Below are positions 26,233 through 33,955 of a stretch of 43,222 nt of DNA, piece after piece. How positions within the stretch are numbered: position 1 is the stretch's first letter; each line of letters begins with the position of its first letter. The DNA is from an uncultured delta proteobacterium (GTDB lineage Bacteria; Desulfobacterota; Desulfobulbia; Desulfobulbales; Desulfocapsaceae): contig CAIQWD010000027.1 of assembly GCA_903875445.1 (NCBI GenBank), forward strand, positions 1-43,222, read 5' to 3'. Below the pieces are notes generated by a model, which was not told where the DNA came from, searched no databases, and worked only from the letters and a program-made list of their open reading frames with translations. A program made the position numbers and the translations under genes.

Positions 26233-27585
26233 TTACATATAACTGTAGCCGACAGGTGAATCGTCCTGCTTCTTTTCGATCAAGGTGTTGGCAATTAGAT
26301 CAAACAGGGCCTGGGCGCCATGGTAGCCGAGGTGGAGAATGCGCTGGCCGCCGATGCGGTCGTGGATTGGAAAACCAACCCTGACCATCGGTAGATTTCT
26401 CCGCCGGGCAAAGGCGTAGCCCTTCGAGTGGCCGACGACCAAGTCGACCTCCAGTTCTTCCGCCAGGGTCTCGATATCAAAAAAATCGACATCCTCTTTC
26501 ACCACCGGCATCGGGCAGTCGAGATATTCGATGGCGGCGGCGATGCTCGCAGCCATCCTGCCGCTTTTACCGCCGGAGGCGCAGAGCACCGGCCGGACGC
26601 CGATCTCGGCCAAGAGGGCGGTCAGGCCGACCACCAGATCCTCTTCGCCATAGACCACCGCTTTTTTGCCGAAGACATATTTGTGACCATCGACCATGCT
26701 GTCGATCAGCCGGCCGCGGGCTGCCGCATGGCACCCCGGGATCTCCCGGCCGGTGAGTTCGGCCAGCAGCTGAAAAAAGGCATCGGTAGCGCGGATGCCG
26801 ATGGGCATCCCGGTGCGGTGCAGCGGCGTGCCGTGGATGTCGCGCAGCACCGTGCCGGCGGTCACTTCCGGCAAGGTCGCACCGAGTTCGACCGTCGCTT
26901 TCGCCCCGCCCATGGCGCGAATGGCAGCAAGCGGTGTGCCGCCCTCGGGGATGAGCGGATAGTCGTCGAGGGCCGGGCCGTCGAGGGTGTCGGAATAGTC
27001 GGGGAGGATGGTTGCATTGATGCCGAAGTCATCTGTGACTTCCCTCAGATAGCGGATGTCGGCGGGCGAGATGAAACCGCTGAGCAGATTGATGCTGTCA
27101 TTTGCGGTCGTCGCAACCGCCAACTGTTCGACGACCGCCCGCACCGCCGCATGGAAGCCCTCCATATGCGTACCGGAGTAGCTAGGGGTCGACACATGAA
27201 CGAGCAGCGGCGAGCCGGCGGTGGCGAACTCCTTTTTATATTCGGCTAAAAGCATGGGCAGGTCGTCGCCAATGGTTTCGGTCAGGCAGGTGGTGGCGAC
27301 GCCGATCAGTTTCGGGGCGTATTTGGCGGTAACATTTTTCAGGCCCAGCTTGAGGTTCGGGCCGCCGCCGTAGATGGCGTTTTTCTCGCCCAGGGACGAC
27401 GAGGCGATGTCGATCGGTTCGTTGAAGTGGCTGATGATATAGCGCCGCATATAGGTGGCGCAGCCCTGCGAGCCGTGCAGGAAGGGGACGCAGCCCTCGA
27501 CGCCGCGGAAGGCGATGGAGGCGCCGAGGGGTTTGCAGAGCTTGCAGGCATTGGTGGTTGCGGTGTAACTCGGCATCTTTGTCAT
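26233..27585 (-). CDS. nifN: NifN, FeMo-co scaffold beta-like subunit
   Basis: A 450-residue NifK homologue. NACKLCKPLGASIAF, GCVPFLHGSQGCATYMRR and TTCLTETIGDDLPM align with NifK P-cluster regions. With NifE it forms the scaffold on which NifB-co matures. The start overlaps the nifE stop by 4 bases (27582-27585), so translation is coupled. nifB follows after 33 bases. Confidence 0.95.
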   Translation of the reverse strand: MTKMPSYTATTNACKLCKPLGASIAFRGVEGCVPFLHGSQGCATYMRRYIISHFNEPIDIASSSLGEKNAIYGGGPNLKLGLKNVTAKYAPKLIGVATTCLTETIGDDLPMLLAEYKKEFATAGSPLLVHVSTPSYSGTHMEGFHAAVRAVVEQLAVATTANDSINLLSGFISPADIRYLREVTDDFGINATILPDYSDTLDGPALDDYPLIPEGGTPLAAIRAMGGAKATVELGATLPEVTAGTVLRDIHGTPLHRTGMPIGIRATDAFFQLLAELTGREIPGCHAAARGRLIDSMVDGHKYVFGKKAVVYGEEDLVVGLTALLAEIGVRPVLCASGGKSGRMAASIAAAIEYLDCPMPVVKEDVDFFDIETLAEELEVDLVVGHSKGYAFARRRNLPMVRVGFPIHDRIGGQRILHLGYHGAQALFDLIANTLIEKKQDDSPVGYSYM

Positions 27586-28940
27586 GATTTTTTCTCCTCT
27601 TTTCTCCGGGGAACAAATTTCCAGATCGGGCTCATCACCGAGCCGTAAACCTCGCGGGCGAAATTGAGCATTCCGGCAAAGCCGGCGAGCATCTCCTTGC
27701 GCTCGTGGTTGTGGTCGCAGAAGGCTACACCTAATTTATAGGCGATAGGCCGCTCCTTGACGCCGCCGACGAAGAGATCGACCTCCTTTTCCTTGAGGAA
27801 TGCCGATAATTCCAATGGGTTGGAGTCATCGACGATGATGGTTCCCTCGTCGGTGATCTCTTCCAGCTCGATATAGTCCTCCTTGGTGCCGGTCTGCGAG
27901 CCGACCATCACCACGTCCATGCCGATGAGGCGGAAGGCCTTGACCAGAGAGAAGGCCTTGAAGGCGCCGCCGACGTAAATCGCCGCCTTTTTGCCGGTCA
28001 GGGCCTTTTTGTATACGGCCAGTTCGGGAAGGAGGGTTGCCAGCTCCGACTTCACCACCTGCCGGGCCTTTTCCATCATCTCCGGTTCACCGAAGTGGCG
28101 GGCGACGGCATAGAGCGCCTCGGCCATGTCTTCAACACCGAAATAGGACACCCGCAGCGAAGGAATGCCGTAGCGCTTCTTCATTATATTGGCAAGGTCC
28201 ATGGTCGAGCCCGAGCATTGCACCACGTTCAGCGCTGCACCGTGGCAACGCTGTATATCGGCAATCCGTCCGTCGCCGGTGATATTGGCGACCACCTCGA
28301 TGCCGATGCGCTCAAAATATTCCCGAATCAGCCAGATTTCGCCTGCCAGATTGAAGTCGCCGAGGATGTTGATGGAGTGTTTGCCGATACCGGCGGTATC
28401 GCCGGTTCCCACCAGGCGGGCCATGGCGCTGCAGGCGGCTTCATAGCCGGCTCGTTTGTTGCCCTTGAGACCGTCCGACTGCACCGGCAGCACTGGAATA
28501 CCTTTTTCGGTCGAGACTTTTTTGCAGACCGCCTCCAGATCATCGCCGATAAGGCCGACGATACAGGTCGAGTAGACAAAGGCGGCTTTCGGCTGATAGC
28601 GGTCGATCAGTTCATCGAGCGCCTTGGCGAGTTTTTTTTCGCCGCCGAAAACGACATCCAGTTCCTGCAGGTCGGTGGAAAAGGACAGGCGATGCAACTC
28701 CGGTCCCGACGACAGGGCGCCGCGGATATCCCAGGTGTAGACGGCGCAGCCGATCGGCCCGTGCACCAGATGCAGGGCGTCGGCGATGGGGTAGAGCACT
28801 ACCCGTGAACCACAGAAGACACAGGCGCGCTGGCTGACCGCACCGGCCAGGCTATCCTTGTTGCAATCCAGTTCAAACGGGGCGGACCCTTTTCGATGGA
28901 TCTGCTTGGTTCTTTCTTTCAGGAGAGTTTGGGCGCTCAT
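27582..28940 (-). CDS. nifE: NifE, FeMo-co scaffold alpha-like subunit
   Basis: A 452-residue NifD homologue. ACVFCGSRVVLYPIADALHLVHGPIGCAVYTWD, YSTCIVGLIGDDLEAVC and QCSGSTMDLANIM are diagnostic for NifE. First gene of the nifENB unit, with a sigma54 promoter about 55 bases upstream and a NifA-type site further up. Confidence 0.96.
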   Translation of the reverse strand: MSAQTLLKERTKQIHRKGSAPFELDCNKDSLAGAVSQRACVFCGSRVVLYPIADALHLVHGPIGCAVYTWDIRGALSSGPELHRLSFSTDLQELDVVFGGEKKLAKALDELIDRYQPKAAFVYSTCIVGLIGDDLEAVCKKVSTEKGIPVLPVQSDGLKGNKRAGYEAACSAMARLVGTGDTAGIGKHSINILGDFNLAGEIWLIREYFERIGIEVVANITGDGRIADIQRCHGAALNVVQCSGSTMDLANIMKKRYGIPSLRVSYFGVEDMAEALYAVARHFGEPEMMEKARQVVKSELATLLPELAVYKKALTGKKAAIYVGGAFKAFSLVKAFRLIGMDVVMVGSQTGTKEDYIELEEITDEGTIIVDDSNPLELSAFLKEKEVDLFVGGVKERPIAYKLGVAFCDHNHERKEMLAGFAGMLNFAREVYGSVMSPIWKFVPRRKEEKKS

Positions 28941-28993
28941 CGGCTATGGTCCTTTTGCAAAAAATGGATGGATGCGTTGCTTACCCATCCTTG

Positions 28994-29009
28994 AGCAAGG
29001 GCCATGCCA
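28994..29009 (-). promoter_or_regulatory. Sigma54 (-24/-12) promoter of nifENB
   Basis: Read on the minus strand, TGGCATGGCCCTTGCT is a full match to the RpoN consensus with correct spacing. The predicted start is near 28983, giving a 5' leader of about 40 bases before nifE. Confidence 0.9.
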
Positions 29010-29094
29010 GGCCGAAAAATCATGTGATATGTAAACGAAAACAGGAGGTTAGTTTTGATGAATAGAGGCGGGACTTGGCTATGGCACCGGCCAT

Positions 29095-29110
29095 TGTATC
29101 AAATACTACA
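29095..29110. promoter_or_regulatory. NifA-type upstream activator site
   Basis: TGTATCAAATACTACA is a perfect TGT-N10-ACA. It lies about 100 bases upstream of the nifE -24 element, the usual distance for NifA binding. A second half site TGTATCAA occurs at 29162-29169. Confidence 0.75.
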
Positions 29111-29255
29111 AAAATGCAGGGAGACGACCTCTTTTGTAGGTTTTGCCGTAGCTCAGTTTTTTGTATCAACAGTTGCCGTCGGCGAATGGGTCATGGTGGA
29201 AGGGGAGAGCAATTTTTTTCCGATGCCCATCACTTTTTTTCGGAGGTTTTCGCCT

Positions 29256-29277
29256 TTTGTAAGAAATTTGTAAGAAA
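29256..29277 (+). repeat. Tandem 11-base repeat
   Basis: TTTGTAAGAAA occurs twice head to tail, 40 bases before the ATG of the next gene. It may be a binding site or a slippage product. Confidence 0.6.
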
Positions 29278-29317
29278 TTCGAAGTAAACACCAAGATATC
29301 AAACTGAGGAGGGCACT

Positions 29318-29509
29318 ATGACCGAGATACAGAGAGATTCCATTATCGACCGCTGGAACCTGTGCGACAGAAACACCAAGATCCGCATGGCCGCAGAGTT
29401 CTTCAGGATTCTGAGAAATGGCGAGCTGCAGGGAGACTGGTGGCATTTCCTCGACACCAAACTATCTATCTTAACCTTTACCGAAAGTGATGTATATTGT
29501 GACACCTAA
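29318..29509 (+). CDS. Small protein, first of a tandem paralogous pair
   Basis: A 63-residue protein with a strong GAGGAGG site. It reads IIDRWNLCDRNTKIRMAAEFF...GDWWHFLDTKLSI. Its layout matches the following small protein (see there), suggesting a local duplication. No domain recognised. It sits between the nifE promoter region and a universal stress gene, divergent from nifE, so it may share the regulatory region. It overlaps the next frame by 20 bases. Confidence 0.65.
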   Translation: MTEIQRDSIIDRWNLCDRNTKIRMAAEFFRILRNGELQGDWWHFLDTKLSILTFTESDVYCDT

Positions 29510-29684
29510 TCAAGAACAAGATCTGCTTATTGAATGGAGCCTCTACTCACCGCAGCAACAAGAAGTCATTCTTACCGAATTTCGCCGCAAATTCCCCGGC
29601 GCCCACAGCCAAACCGACCTCCTCGAATTCCTCAAAGAGAAGCTTGAGATCGAGGGGTATTGGGAGAAAGTGGGTCTGAAATAA
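29490..29684 (+). CDS. Small protein, second of a tandem paralogous pair
   Basis: A 64-residue protein; the start could be ATG 29490 or the GTG at 29487 or 29499. The body LLIEWSLYSPQQQEVILTEF...TDLLEFLKEKLEIEGYW parallels IIDRWNLCDRNTKIRMAAEF...GDWWHFLDTKLSI of the preceding gene: an acidic residue plus Trp, hydrophobic spacing, a phenylalanine, then F-L-x-x-K-L-x-I. Function unknown. It overlaps the upstream gene, so translation is probably coupled. Confidence 0.6.
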   Translation: MYIVTPNQEQDLLIEWSLYSPQQQEVILTEFRRKFPGAHSQTDLLEFLKEKLEIEGYWEKVGLK

Positions 29685-29710
29685 GGTCACACCTGACCAT
29701 AACTCACGAG

Positions 29711-30133
29711 TTATCTCACCACTAAAACCGGGCAGGGGGCGGTTTGCAGGACCCTGGTAGTCACACTGCCGACTATGAGATTGGTGAGGTTGCTGAAGCC
29801 TCGCGAGCCCATAATGATTAAGTCGCATTTCTCTATTTCGGCGACTTCGGGGATGATTTTCCCGGCAGGTTCCTCCATGAGCCGATCCTCGACCTGGATA
29901 TTCTCACTCTGCAAACGCTGCATAAAGGGCGCGACCAATTTTTCGCTCTCCCTGATTATGCTGGCGATCTGACTATCTCTGTAGGGCTCACCCAGGTTTA
30001 CCGGGAACTTCTCGTGGCAATGCACAAGAATAATTCCCGTATCGAGTAATTTTGCGTATTCAATGGCTTTTTCCAATACCGTGCCGGAATGTTCAGATCC
30101 GTCAATTGCCAACAAGATTCTATTTTGACCCAT
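29711..30133 (-). CDS. Universal stress protein (UspA family)
   Basis: A 140-residue protein. It begins MGQNRILLAIDGSEHSGTVLEKAIEYA and carries the ATP-binding G-x2-G-x9-G-S motif in GSRGFSNLTNLIVGSV, ending APCPVLVVR. It probably binds ATP. It lies between nifE and the sigma/lepB trio without an evident operon partner; an AAGGAG site precedes it. Confidence 0.93.
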   Translation of the reverse strand: MGQNRILLAIDGSEHSGTVLEKAIEYAKLLDTGIILVHCHEKFPVNLGEPYRDSQIASIIRESEKLVAPFMQRLQSENIQVEDRLMEEPAGKIIPEVAEIEKCDLIIMGSRGFSNLTNLIVGSVTTRVLQTAPCPVLVVR

Positions 30134-30247
30134 GGTATTTCTCCTTGTAATTTATCGAGCGCCTCGATTTAGAACAAAAATTCTCATTTCTGGACAGACA
30201 CCAACCAAAGTGCGTAGAGCGCACCCTGATTGGAACAAACTACCATT

Positions 30248-30808
30248 TTATGTCGATTGTTTACATCCGAAATAAGCACCGACAAGAAGCCTCATTCGTT
30301 CTTTAGCCCTGAAGAGCCGCGATTTCACGGTGCCAACGGTAATCTTTTCACTTGCTGCAATTTTTTTAAGAGAGCTTCCTTCTAAGCTCATCAAAATCGT
30401 TTTTCTGAAAGGCTCGGGAATCTGTTGCAGGGAAGTGGCTACGGCGTTCATCTGCTCTTTTGCCAGCAAATTTTCTTCCGGATTCTTCCTGCCATCCAGA
30501 AGGAAATCTAAACCATCGAGATCTATTCGCTGCCCGGTGCGCCTCTTTCTTAGAACCGTAATACAGCGGTTCCTGGCTGCAGTGAAGATCCATGCTGAGA
30601 AGGGGATGCCCGTATTTTCATCGAAATTTTTTAGCGACCTGTATACGGTTAAAAAAACCTCCTGACCTATGTCCTCCACCACATCCTTGTCACCGACAAT
30701 CTTAAAAATATAGGCAAGCAATGGTCGATGATACCTCTCCACCAACAGGGCATAGGAATTTGTATTGCCTGCTTTGATTTCTCGAATAATTTCTATTTCG
30801 TCCAACAT
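30248..30808 (-). CDS. ECF-type RNA polymerase sigma factor
   Basis: A 186-residue sigma70-family ECF factor. Region 2 reads FKIVGDKDVVEDIGQEVFLTVYRSL...FSAWIFTAARNRC, and region 4 LKKIAASEKITVGTVKSRLFRAKERM. It is the last gene of a leftward trio after a small membrane protein and a signal peptidase, suggesting an envelope-stress-type module. The trio is AT-rich relative to the nif genes on each side, which hints at separate acquisition. Confidence 0.92.
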   Translation of the reverse strand: MLDEIEIIREIKAGNTNSYALLVERYHRPLLAYIFKIVGDKDVVEDIGQEVFLTVYRSLKNFDENTGIPFSAWIFTAARNRCITVLRKRRTGQRIDLDGLDFLLDGRKNPEENLLAKEQMNAVATSLQQIPEPFRKTILMSLEGSSLKKIAASEKITVGTVKSRLFRAKERMRLLVGAYFGCKQST

Positions 30809-30880
30809 TTCTCCGTCTCTCTAAAACCCGGCAATACAGGAAAAAAGGGGTGGTGTAAAAAACGATGAGTCGTTTTCCGG

Positions 30881-31531
30881 TCAATCGATGAGTTTGCCGA
30901 TTCTGTTCAGTCGAGGCAGCCATCGGTCTTTGTCCCAGGACCAATATTTGACAAATGCCAGGCCGACTATATCGTCACTTGAGACAAAACCCCAAAACCG
31001 GCTATCATACGAGTTGTCTCGGTTGTCACCCATCATGAAATAGGAGTTTGCCGGAACCTGAATCGGGCCAAAGTTGTCACGCACCGCCAGTTCTTGCGGT
31101 AAAATTTTGCTATCTGTATGCAATTCATGGGGATTCTGGTAGAGAATTGCATTTACATACACTTTCTTGTCGCGAATTTCAATCTTGTCACCCGGAACCC
31201 CTATTAAACGCTTGATATAGTCTGTTGAGCGGTCGAGCGGGAACCTGAAGACAACAACATCACCTCGTTGCGGATTGCGAATCTGTGGTAAGCGCAGGTT
31301 CGTGAAGGGCACTTTTATACCATAAATGAACTTGTTGACAAACAGGCAGTCGCCAATAATCAGAGTGTTTACCATCGATTCAGAGGGAATCTTGAAGGGC
31401 TGGACCACACAAGTTCGGACAAAAAGGAAAATAATGATACACCAAAAAAGAGTCTCTATATTTTCTCGAAGTTTTGACTTTGATTTGCTCTCCAGTCGAT
31501 TATTTGCATATACACCAGTTATATCTACCAT
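30881..31531 (-). CDS. lepB: Signal peptidase I
   Basis: A 216-residue membrane serine-lysine protease that cleaves Sec/Tat signal peptides. A single N-terminal membrane segment (about residues 27-44) is followed by catalytic Ser52 in PSESM and Lys107 in YIKRLIGVPGD. The C-terminal box GDNRDNSYDSRFWGFV is complete. Between a small membrane protein gene and an ECF sigma gene, it is probably a second, specialised LepB, although I cannot see the rest of the genome. Confidence 0.95.
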   Translation of the reverse strand: MVDITGVYANNRLESKSKSKLRENIETLFWCIIIFLFVRTCVVQPFKIPSESMVNTLIIGDCLFVNKFIYGIKVPFTNLRLPQIRNPQRGDVVVFRFPLDRSTDYIKRLIGVPGDKIEIRDKKVYVNAILYQNPHELHTDSKILPQELAVRDNFGPIQVPANSYFMMGDNRDNSYDSRFWGFVSSDDIVGLAFVKYWSWDKDRWLPRLNRIGKLID

Positions 31532-31558
31532 GTGATATTATAATTCTCCTGACAAATT

Positions 31559-31747
31559 TTAGAAAACGTGGGTAGCGGTCAATACTCCGAACAGAGCCCC
31601 GCACAAAGCCAGCGCATTGCGTTGCAACAAATCATATATCTTAATCTTTTTTAAAAAAGAGCTTTTTGAAGCCTCATACTCGTAAACTCGTCTCATAGTT
31701 TTTGAAACAAAATCAGGAGACGGCTCGTAGTTGTTGTTCATATTCAT
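31559..31747 (-). CDS. Small single-pass membrane protein, possible anti-sigma partner
   Basis: A 62-residue protein with GGAGG 10 bases upstream. The N-terminal segment EPSPDFVSKTMRRVYEYEA is charged and probably cytoplasmic; the C-terminal NALALCGALFGVLTATHVF is a membrane segment. This shape (short sigma-facing peptide plus one membrane segment) and its place ahead of lepB and an ECF sigma gene suggest regulation of that sigma factor, but there is no recognisable anti-sigma domain. Inference only. Confidence 0.6.
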   Translation of the reverse strand: MNMNNNYEPSPDFVSKTMRRVYEYEASKSSFLKKIKIYDLLQRNALALCGALFGVLTATHVF

Positions 31748-31791
31748 GATCGATACACCTCCTCTGTATCTGGATGGTTGCTGTTTGCGGC

Positions 31792-31813
31792 TATTGCTTT
31801 TTTAAAAGCAATA
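31792..31813. other. Hairpin upstream of the sigma/lepB trio
   Basis: TATTGCTTTT-TT-AAAAGCAATA is a perfect inverted repeat, extended outward by TTTGCG / CGCA with a two-base bulge. It lies 45 bases before the small membrane protein gene. It could be an operator or leader structure, or the end of the nif-side transcript. Confidence 0.55.
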
Positions 31814-31909
31814 CGCAGCAAATGCCGAAAAGTTCCCGAAAAATACTAGAAAATAATAAGCTTGTGGTGCAAAATAGCGGGACAGCAGTGGGGGGAAGGG
31901 TACGGGCTT

Positions 31910-31942
31910 GCCATTCCCCTGCTAGAAAATGAGGGGAGTGGC
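31910..31942 (-). terminator. Hairpin after the last small gene of the nifH operon
   Basis: GCCATTCCCCT / AGGGGAGTGGC forms an 11-bp stem with one wobble pair, 22 bases beyond the stop of the 109-residue gene. There is no T-run, so it may be a Rho-assisted 3' end or an mRNA-protecting stem. Confidence 0.5.
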
Positions 31943-31964
31943 AACGCCAAGCGTGTCGGAGGAA

Positions 31965-32294
31965 TTACATCTCGTTTTCCAGGAATTCCAGGGAAAGGGT
32001 ATTGTCAGCCGCATTCGGCATGAGCCGGTAGGTACCCAGGCGGGTGATGGTGAGGCGAGAGTGTTTGCCTGCGTCGGCCAGGGTCTCGGCAATCCCTGCC
32101 CGTTTATCCGGCTCCGATTCGCTGTTGAAGAAGAGACTGACCTCCTCGCCCTTTTCCTCCATGCGGAAAAGAAAGGCGTTATGTTCGATAAAAATCAGAT
32201 CCTCATAACAGTGGGTCACCTGATAACCGAGGCTTTCCAGGAGGGTCTTGAGGATACCAAGGGGCCTGATGGGGATGGAAGGTGGTTCTGTCAT
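31965..32294 (-). CDS. nif-operon small protein, unknown function (109 aa)
   Basis: It begins MTEPPSIPIRPLGILKTLLESLGY and continues with YEDLIFIEHNAFLFRMEEKGEEVSLFFN, an alternating alpha-beta pattern. No cysteines of note and no recognised domain. Last of a tightly packed leftward series after nifK; codon and base use match the nif genes, suggesting it belongs to the operon. A role in nitrogenase protection, cofactor or electron supply is possible but unsupported. Confidence 0.7.
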   Translation of the reverse strand: MTEPPSIPIRPLGILKTLLESLGYQVTHCYEDLIFIEHNAFLFRMEEKGEEVSLFFNSESEPDKRAGIAETLADAGKHSRLTITRLGTYRLMPNAADNTLSLEFLENEM

Positions 32295-32363
32295 GGTTGC
32301 TTTCTCGGTTGAAGGTTAGGGAGAAAAGTGGACTGCTATTAGCTGTCCGCTTTTCTCTCCCGG

Positions 32364-32615
32364 CTACGCCGCGTCCGCCTTGCTCAGTGTGCGGATTGAG
32401 GTAAGTTTGTCCCAGCCGTAGTAGGTGTTGACGGACTCTTCCGTGCTTTGTTCGGTTATACGAATGAAGCCGTCACCGAGAAACAGCACTGCTTGCTCAT
32501 AGATTTTGCCTTCGTTGATCTGAATTTTTACGCCTTTACGGATTTTCCGCGACAGGGTGCCGTGGACCGGCATGGAGGCATATTCAAAAATCTTTTCCAG
32601 GGTTTCCTTATTCAT
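32364..32615 (-). CDS. nif-operon small protein, unknown function (83 aa)
   Basis: It starts MNKETLEKIFEYASMPVHG with an AAGGAG site. The middle, KIRKGVKIQINEGKIYEQAVLFLGDGFIRIT, is predicted beta-rich and might be a small barrel. The C-terminus has YYGWDKLTSIRTL. 18 bases after the HEPN-like gene. Function not recognised. Confidence 0.7.
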   Translation of the reverse strand: MNKETLEKIFEYASMPVHGTLSRKIRKGVKIQINEGKIYEQAVLFLGDGFIRITEQSTEESVNTYYGWDKLTSIRTLSKADAA

Positions 32616-32633
32616 TTTCTTGCTCCTTGTGGG

Positions 32634-33056
32634 TCAGTGGGTTGCGCCGCTTTGGGCCTCATACAGGTGCGGATAAAGAACCGCCCGCACCTCCTCGCCG
32701 ATGGCGAGAAACCTGATTACATCTTCCTCGCTCGGGATGCGGATGGTGAAATGTTCGAGGCTACAAATCTCCTGGAAGTCGTTCATATACAGAAGCTTGT
32801 CGGCAAGTTCGGGAATCGCGCCGAGATGCAGTTGCAGTGCCCGCAGCAGGTCGCCCATGGTATGGTTTTCGGCGAGATCGCCGTTTTTCATCAAGAAGGC
32901 CATGATCAGCTTTTCGATGGCCATGCAGGTCAGATTGTAAAGGGTGTCGGTGGAAAAGGTCTTTTTCTTTTTGTTGTAGGCCCCTTGGGCGGTTCTGAGG
33001 AACTGTTCGCCGTCGCGCCGGTAGTCGCGCCAATTGTCGATCTGGACAAGTTTCAT
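32634..33056 (-). CDS. nif-operon HEPN-like helical protein
   Basis: A 140-residue protein. The ATG at 33056 overlaps the GNAT stop by 4 bases and has AAGGAG upstream within that gene. LYNLTCMAIEKLIMAFLMKNG...NHTMGDLLRAL matches the substrate-helix pattern of HEPN proteins. The catalytic R-x4-6-H motif is not evident, so it would be a non-nuclease member that binds a partner or nucleotide. Family call by pattern only. It is translationally coupled to the GNAT gene. Confidence 0.7.
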   Translation of the reverse strand: MKLVQIDNWRDYRRDGEQFLRTAQGAYNKKKKTFSTDTLYNLTCMAIEKLIMAFLMKNGDLAENHTMGDLLRALQLHLGAIPELADKLLYMNDFQEICSLEHFTIRIPSEEDVIRFLAIGEEVRAVLYPHLYEAQSGATH

Positions 33057-33508
33057 AGGAGTATCTCCTTGTTGGAGTATTTGCGCAGGCAGATGAGCTG
33101 CGTTTCCTGCCAGCCTTTTTGCCGGTAAAAATTGAGGGCCGGGAGGTTGGTGCGGTCGGCCAGCAACTGCATTCGGTCGGCACCCAAGGCACATCCCCAC
33201 TCGTCAAGGGCGATCAGCAACTCGGTGCCGATGCCTTGGTTCTGCCGGGTCGGAACAACCACCAGATCTTCAAGGAGCAGGGATGGCCCACCTTCGGCGG
33301 TGGAGATCACCAACTGAGCTGTGGCCATGCCGACCACTGCACCTTCTTTCTCGGCCACCATGACTGCCGCCGCAGGGGCGGCAAGGAGTAATTCCAAGCC
33401 CCTTTGCTGCCGCTCGGCAGAAAAATCGAAGTCCGCTTCAATGGTAAAGAGCCGGTGCAGCAATTCGACCATGGCGTTTATATCGGACCGGGTGGCCGGG
33501 CGGATCAT
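33053..33508 (-). CDS. nif-operon GNAT-family N-acetyltransferase
   Basis: A 151-residue protein starting MIRPATRSDINAMVELLHRLF. The acetyl-CoA-binding motif A is RQNQGIGTELLIALDEW, preceded by LLLEDLVVVP and followed by LPALNFYRQKGW. Substrate unknown. Located between the ferredoxin and HEPN-like genes in the nifH operon, so its target may be a nitrogenase component or another protein of this set, which is speculation. It overlaps the next gene by 4 bases. Confidence 0.88.
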   Translation of the reverse strand: MIRPATRSDINAMVELLHRLFTIEADFDFSAERQQRGLELLLAAPAAAVMVAEKEGAVVGMATAQLVISTAEGGPSLLLEDLVVVPTRQNQGIGTELLIALDEWGCALGADRMQLLADRTNLPALNFYRQKGWQETQLICLRKYSNKEILL

Positions 33509-33525
33509 AGGTGTTGTCCTGTTGT

Positions 33526-33828
33526 TTATTTGATGAGGTATTCGGCCGCCGGCGACCCGTCTTGCAAACCGTCGAGAATCGCATCGATGGCTGCCTCGCT
33601 GTCGATCCCCTTGAACCACCAGTTATCCGGCTGGATAACCATGATCGGTCCGGCTTCGCACTGCTTCAGGCAGCCGGTGGCGACCACTTGCATGTCCAGG
33701 CCGCGGTCGAGGATTTCTTCCTCGATATATTGTAAAAAACCGTCCGTCTGTTTGTGGCAGATCCCCTTGGGATCGCCTTTTACGCGAAAACTCTGGCAGA
33801 GTAGAACCTGCCTCTCCGGTGTCGCCAT
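33526..33828 (-). CDS. Thioredoxin-like [2Fe-2S] ferredoxin
   Basis: A 100-residue protein with the thioredoxin-fold ferredoxin pattern: Cys11-x12-Cys24 and Cys53-x3-Cys57 (VVATGCLKQCEAGPIMVI). These ferredoxins accompany nitrogenase genes in several lineages (Shethna-type FeSI/2Fe-2S relatives) and may supply electrons or protect the enzyme. An AAAGGAG site precedes it. It is separated from the NifB-like gene by a repeated hairpin element. Confidence 0.9.
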   Translation of the reverse strand: MATPERQVLLCQSFRVKGDPKGICHKQTDGFLQYIEEEILDRGLDMQVVATGCLKQCEAGPIMVIQPDNWWFKGIDSEAAIDAILDGLQDGSPAAEYLIK

Positions 33829-33887
33829 TTTCAGCTCCTTTATTTGTTCATAGTGTTTAGCGGGTTTGTAACGACCCGTGGTTAGAA

Positions 33888-33955
33888 CCTTAAAAATTCA
33901 TTTCTTGTTTTTTAAGAATGAGTTTTGTGAAGGTACTTATCCCCCTTTTTGGGGG
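33888..33955 (-). repeat. Intergenic hairpin element, copy 2
   Basis: Between the NifB-like gene and the ferredoxin. On the plus strand: CCTTA, an imperfect A/T-rich stem (TTCATT-TCTT / AAGAATGAG), the core GTGAAGGTACTTAT (33927-33940), then CCCCCTTTTTGGGGG (33941-33955), ending at the stop of the NifB-like gene. It matches copy 1 at 38298-38363 in order and in 17 of 19 core bases. Confidence 0.7.
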
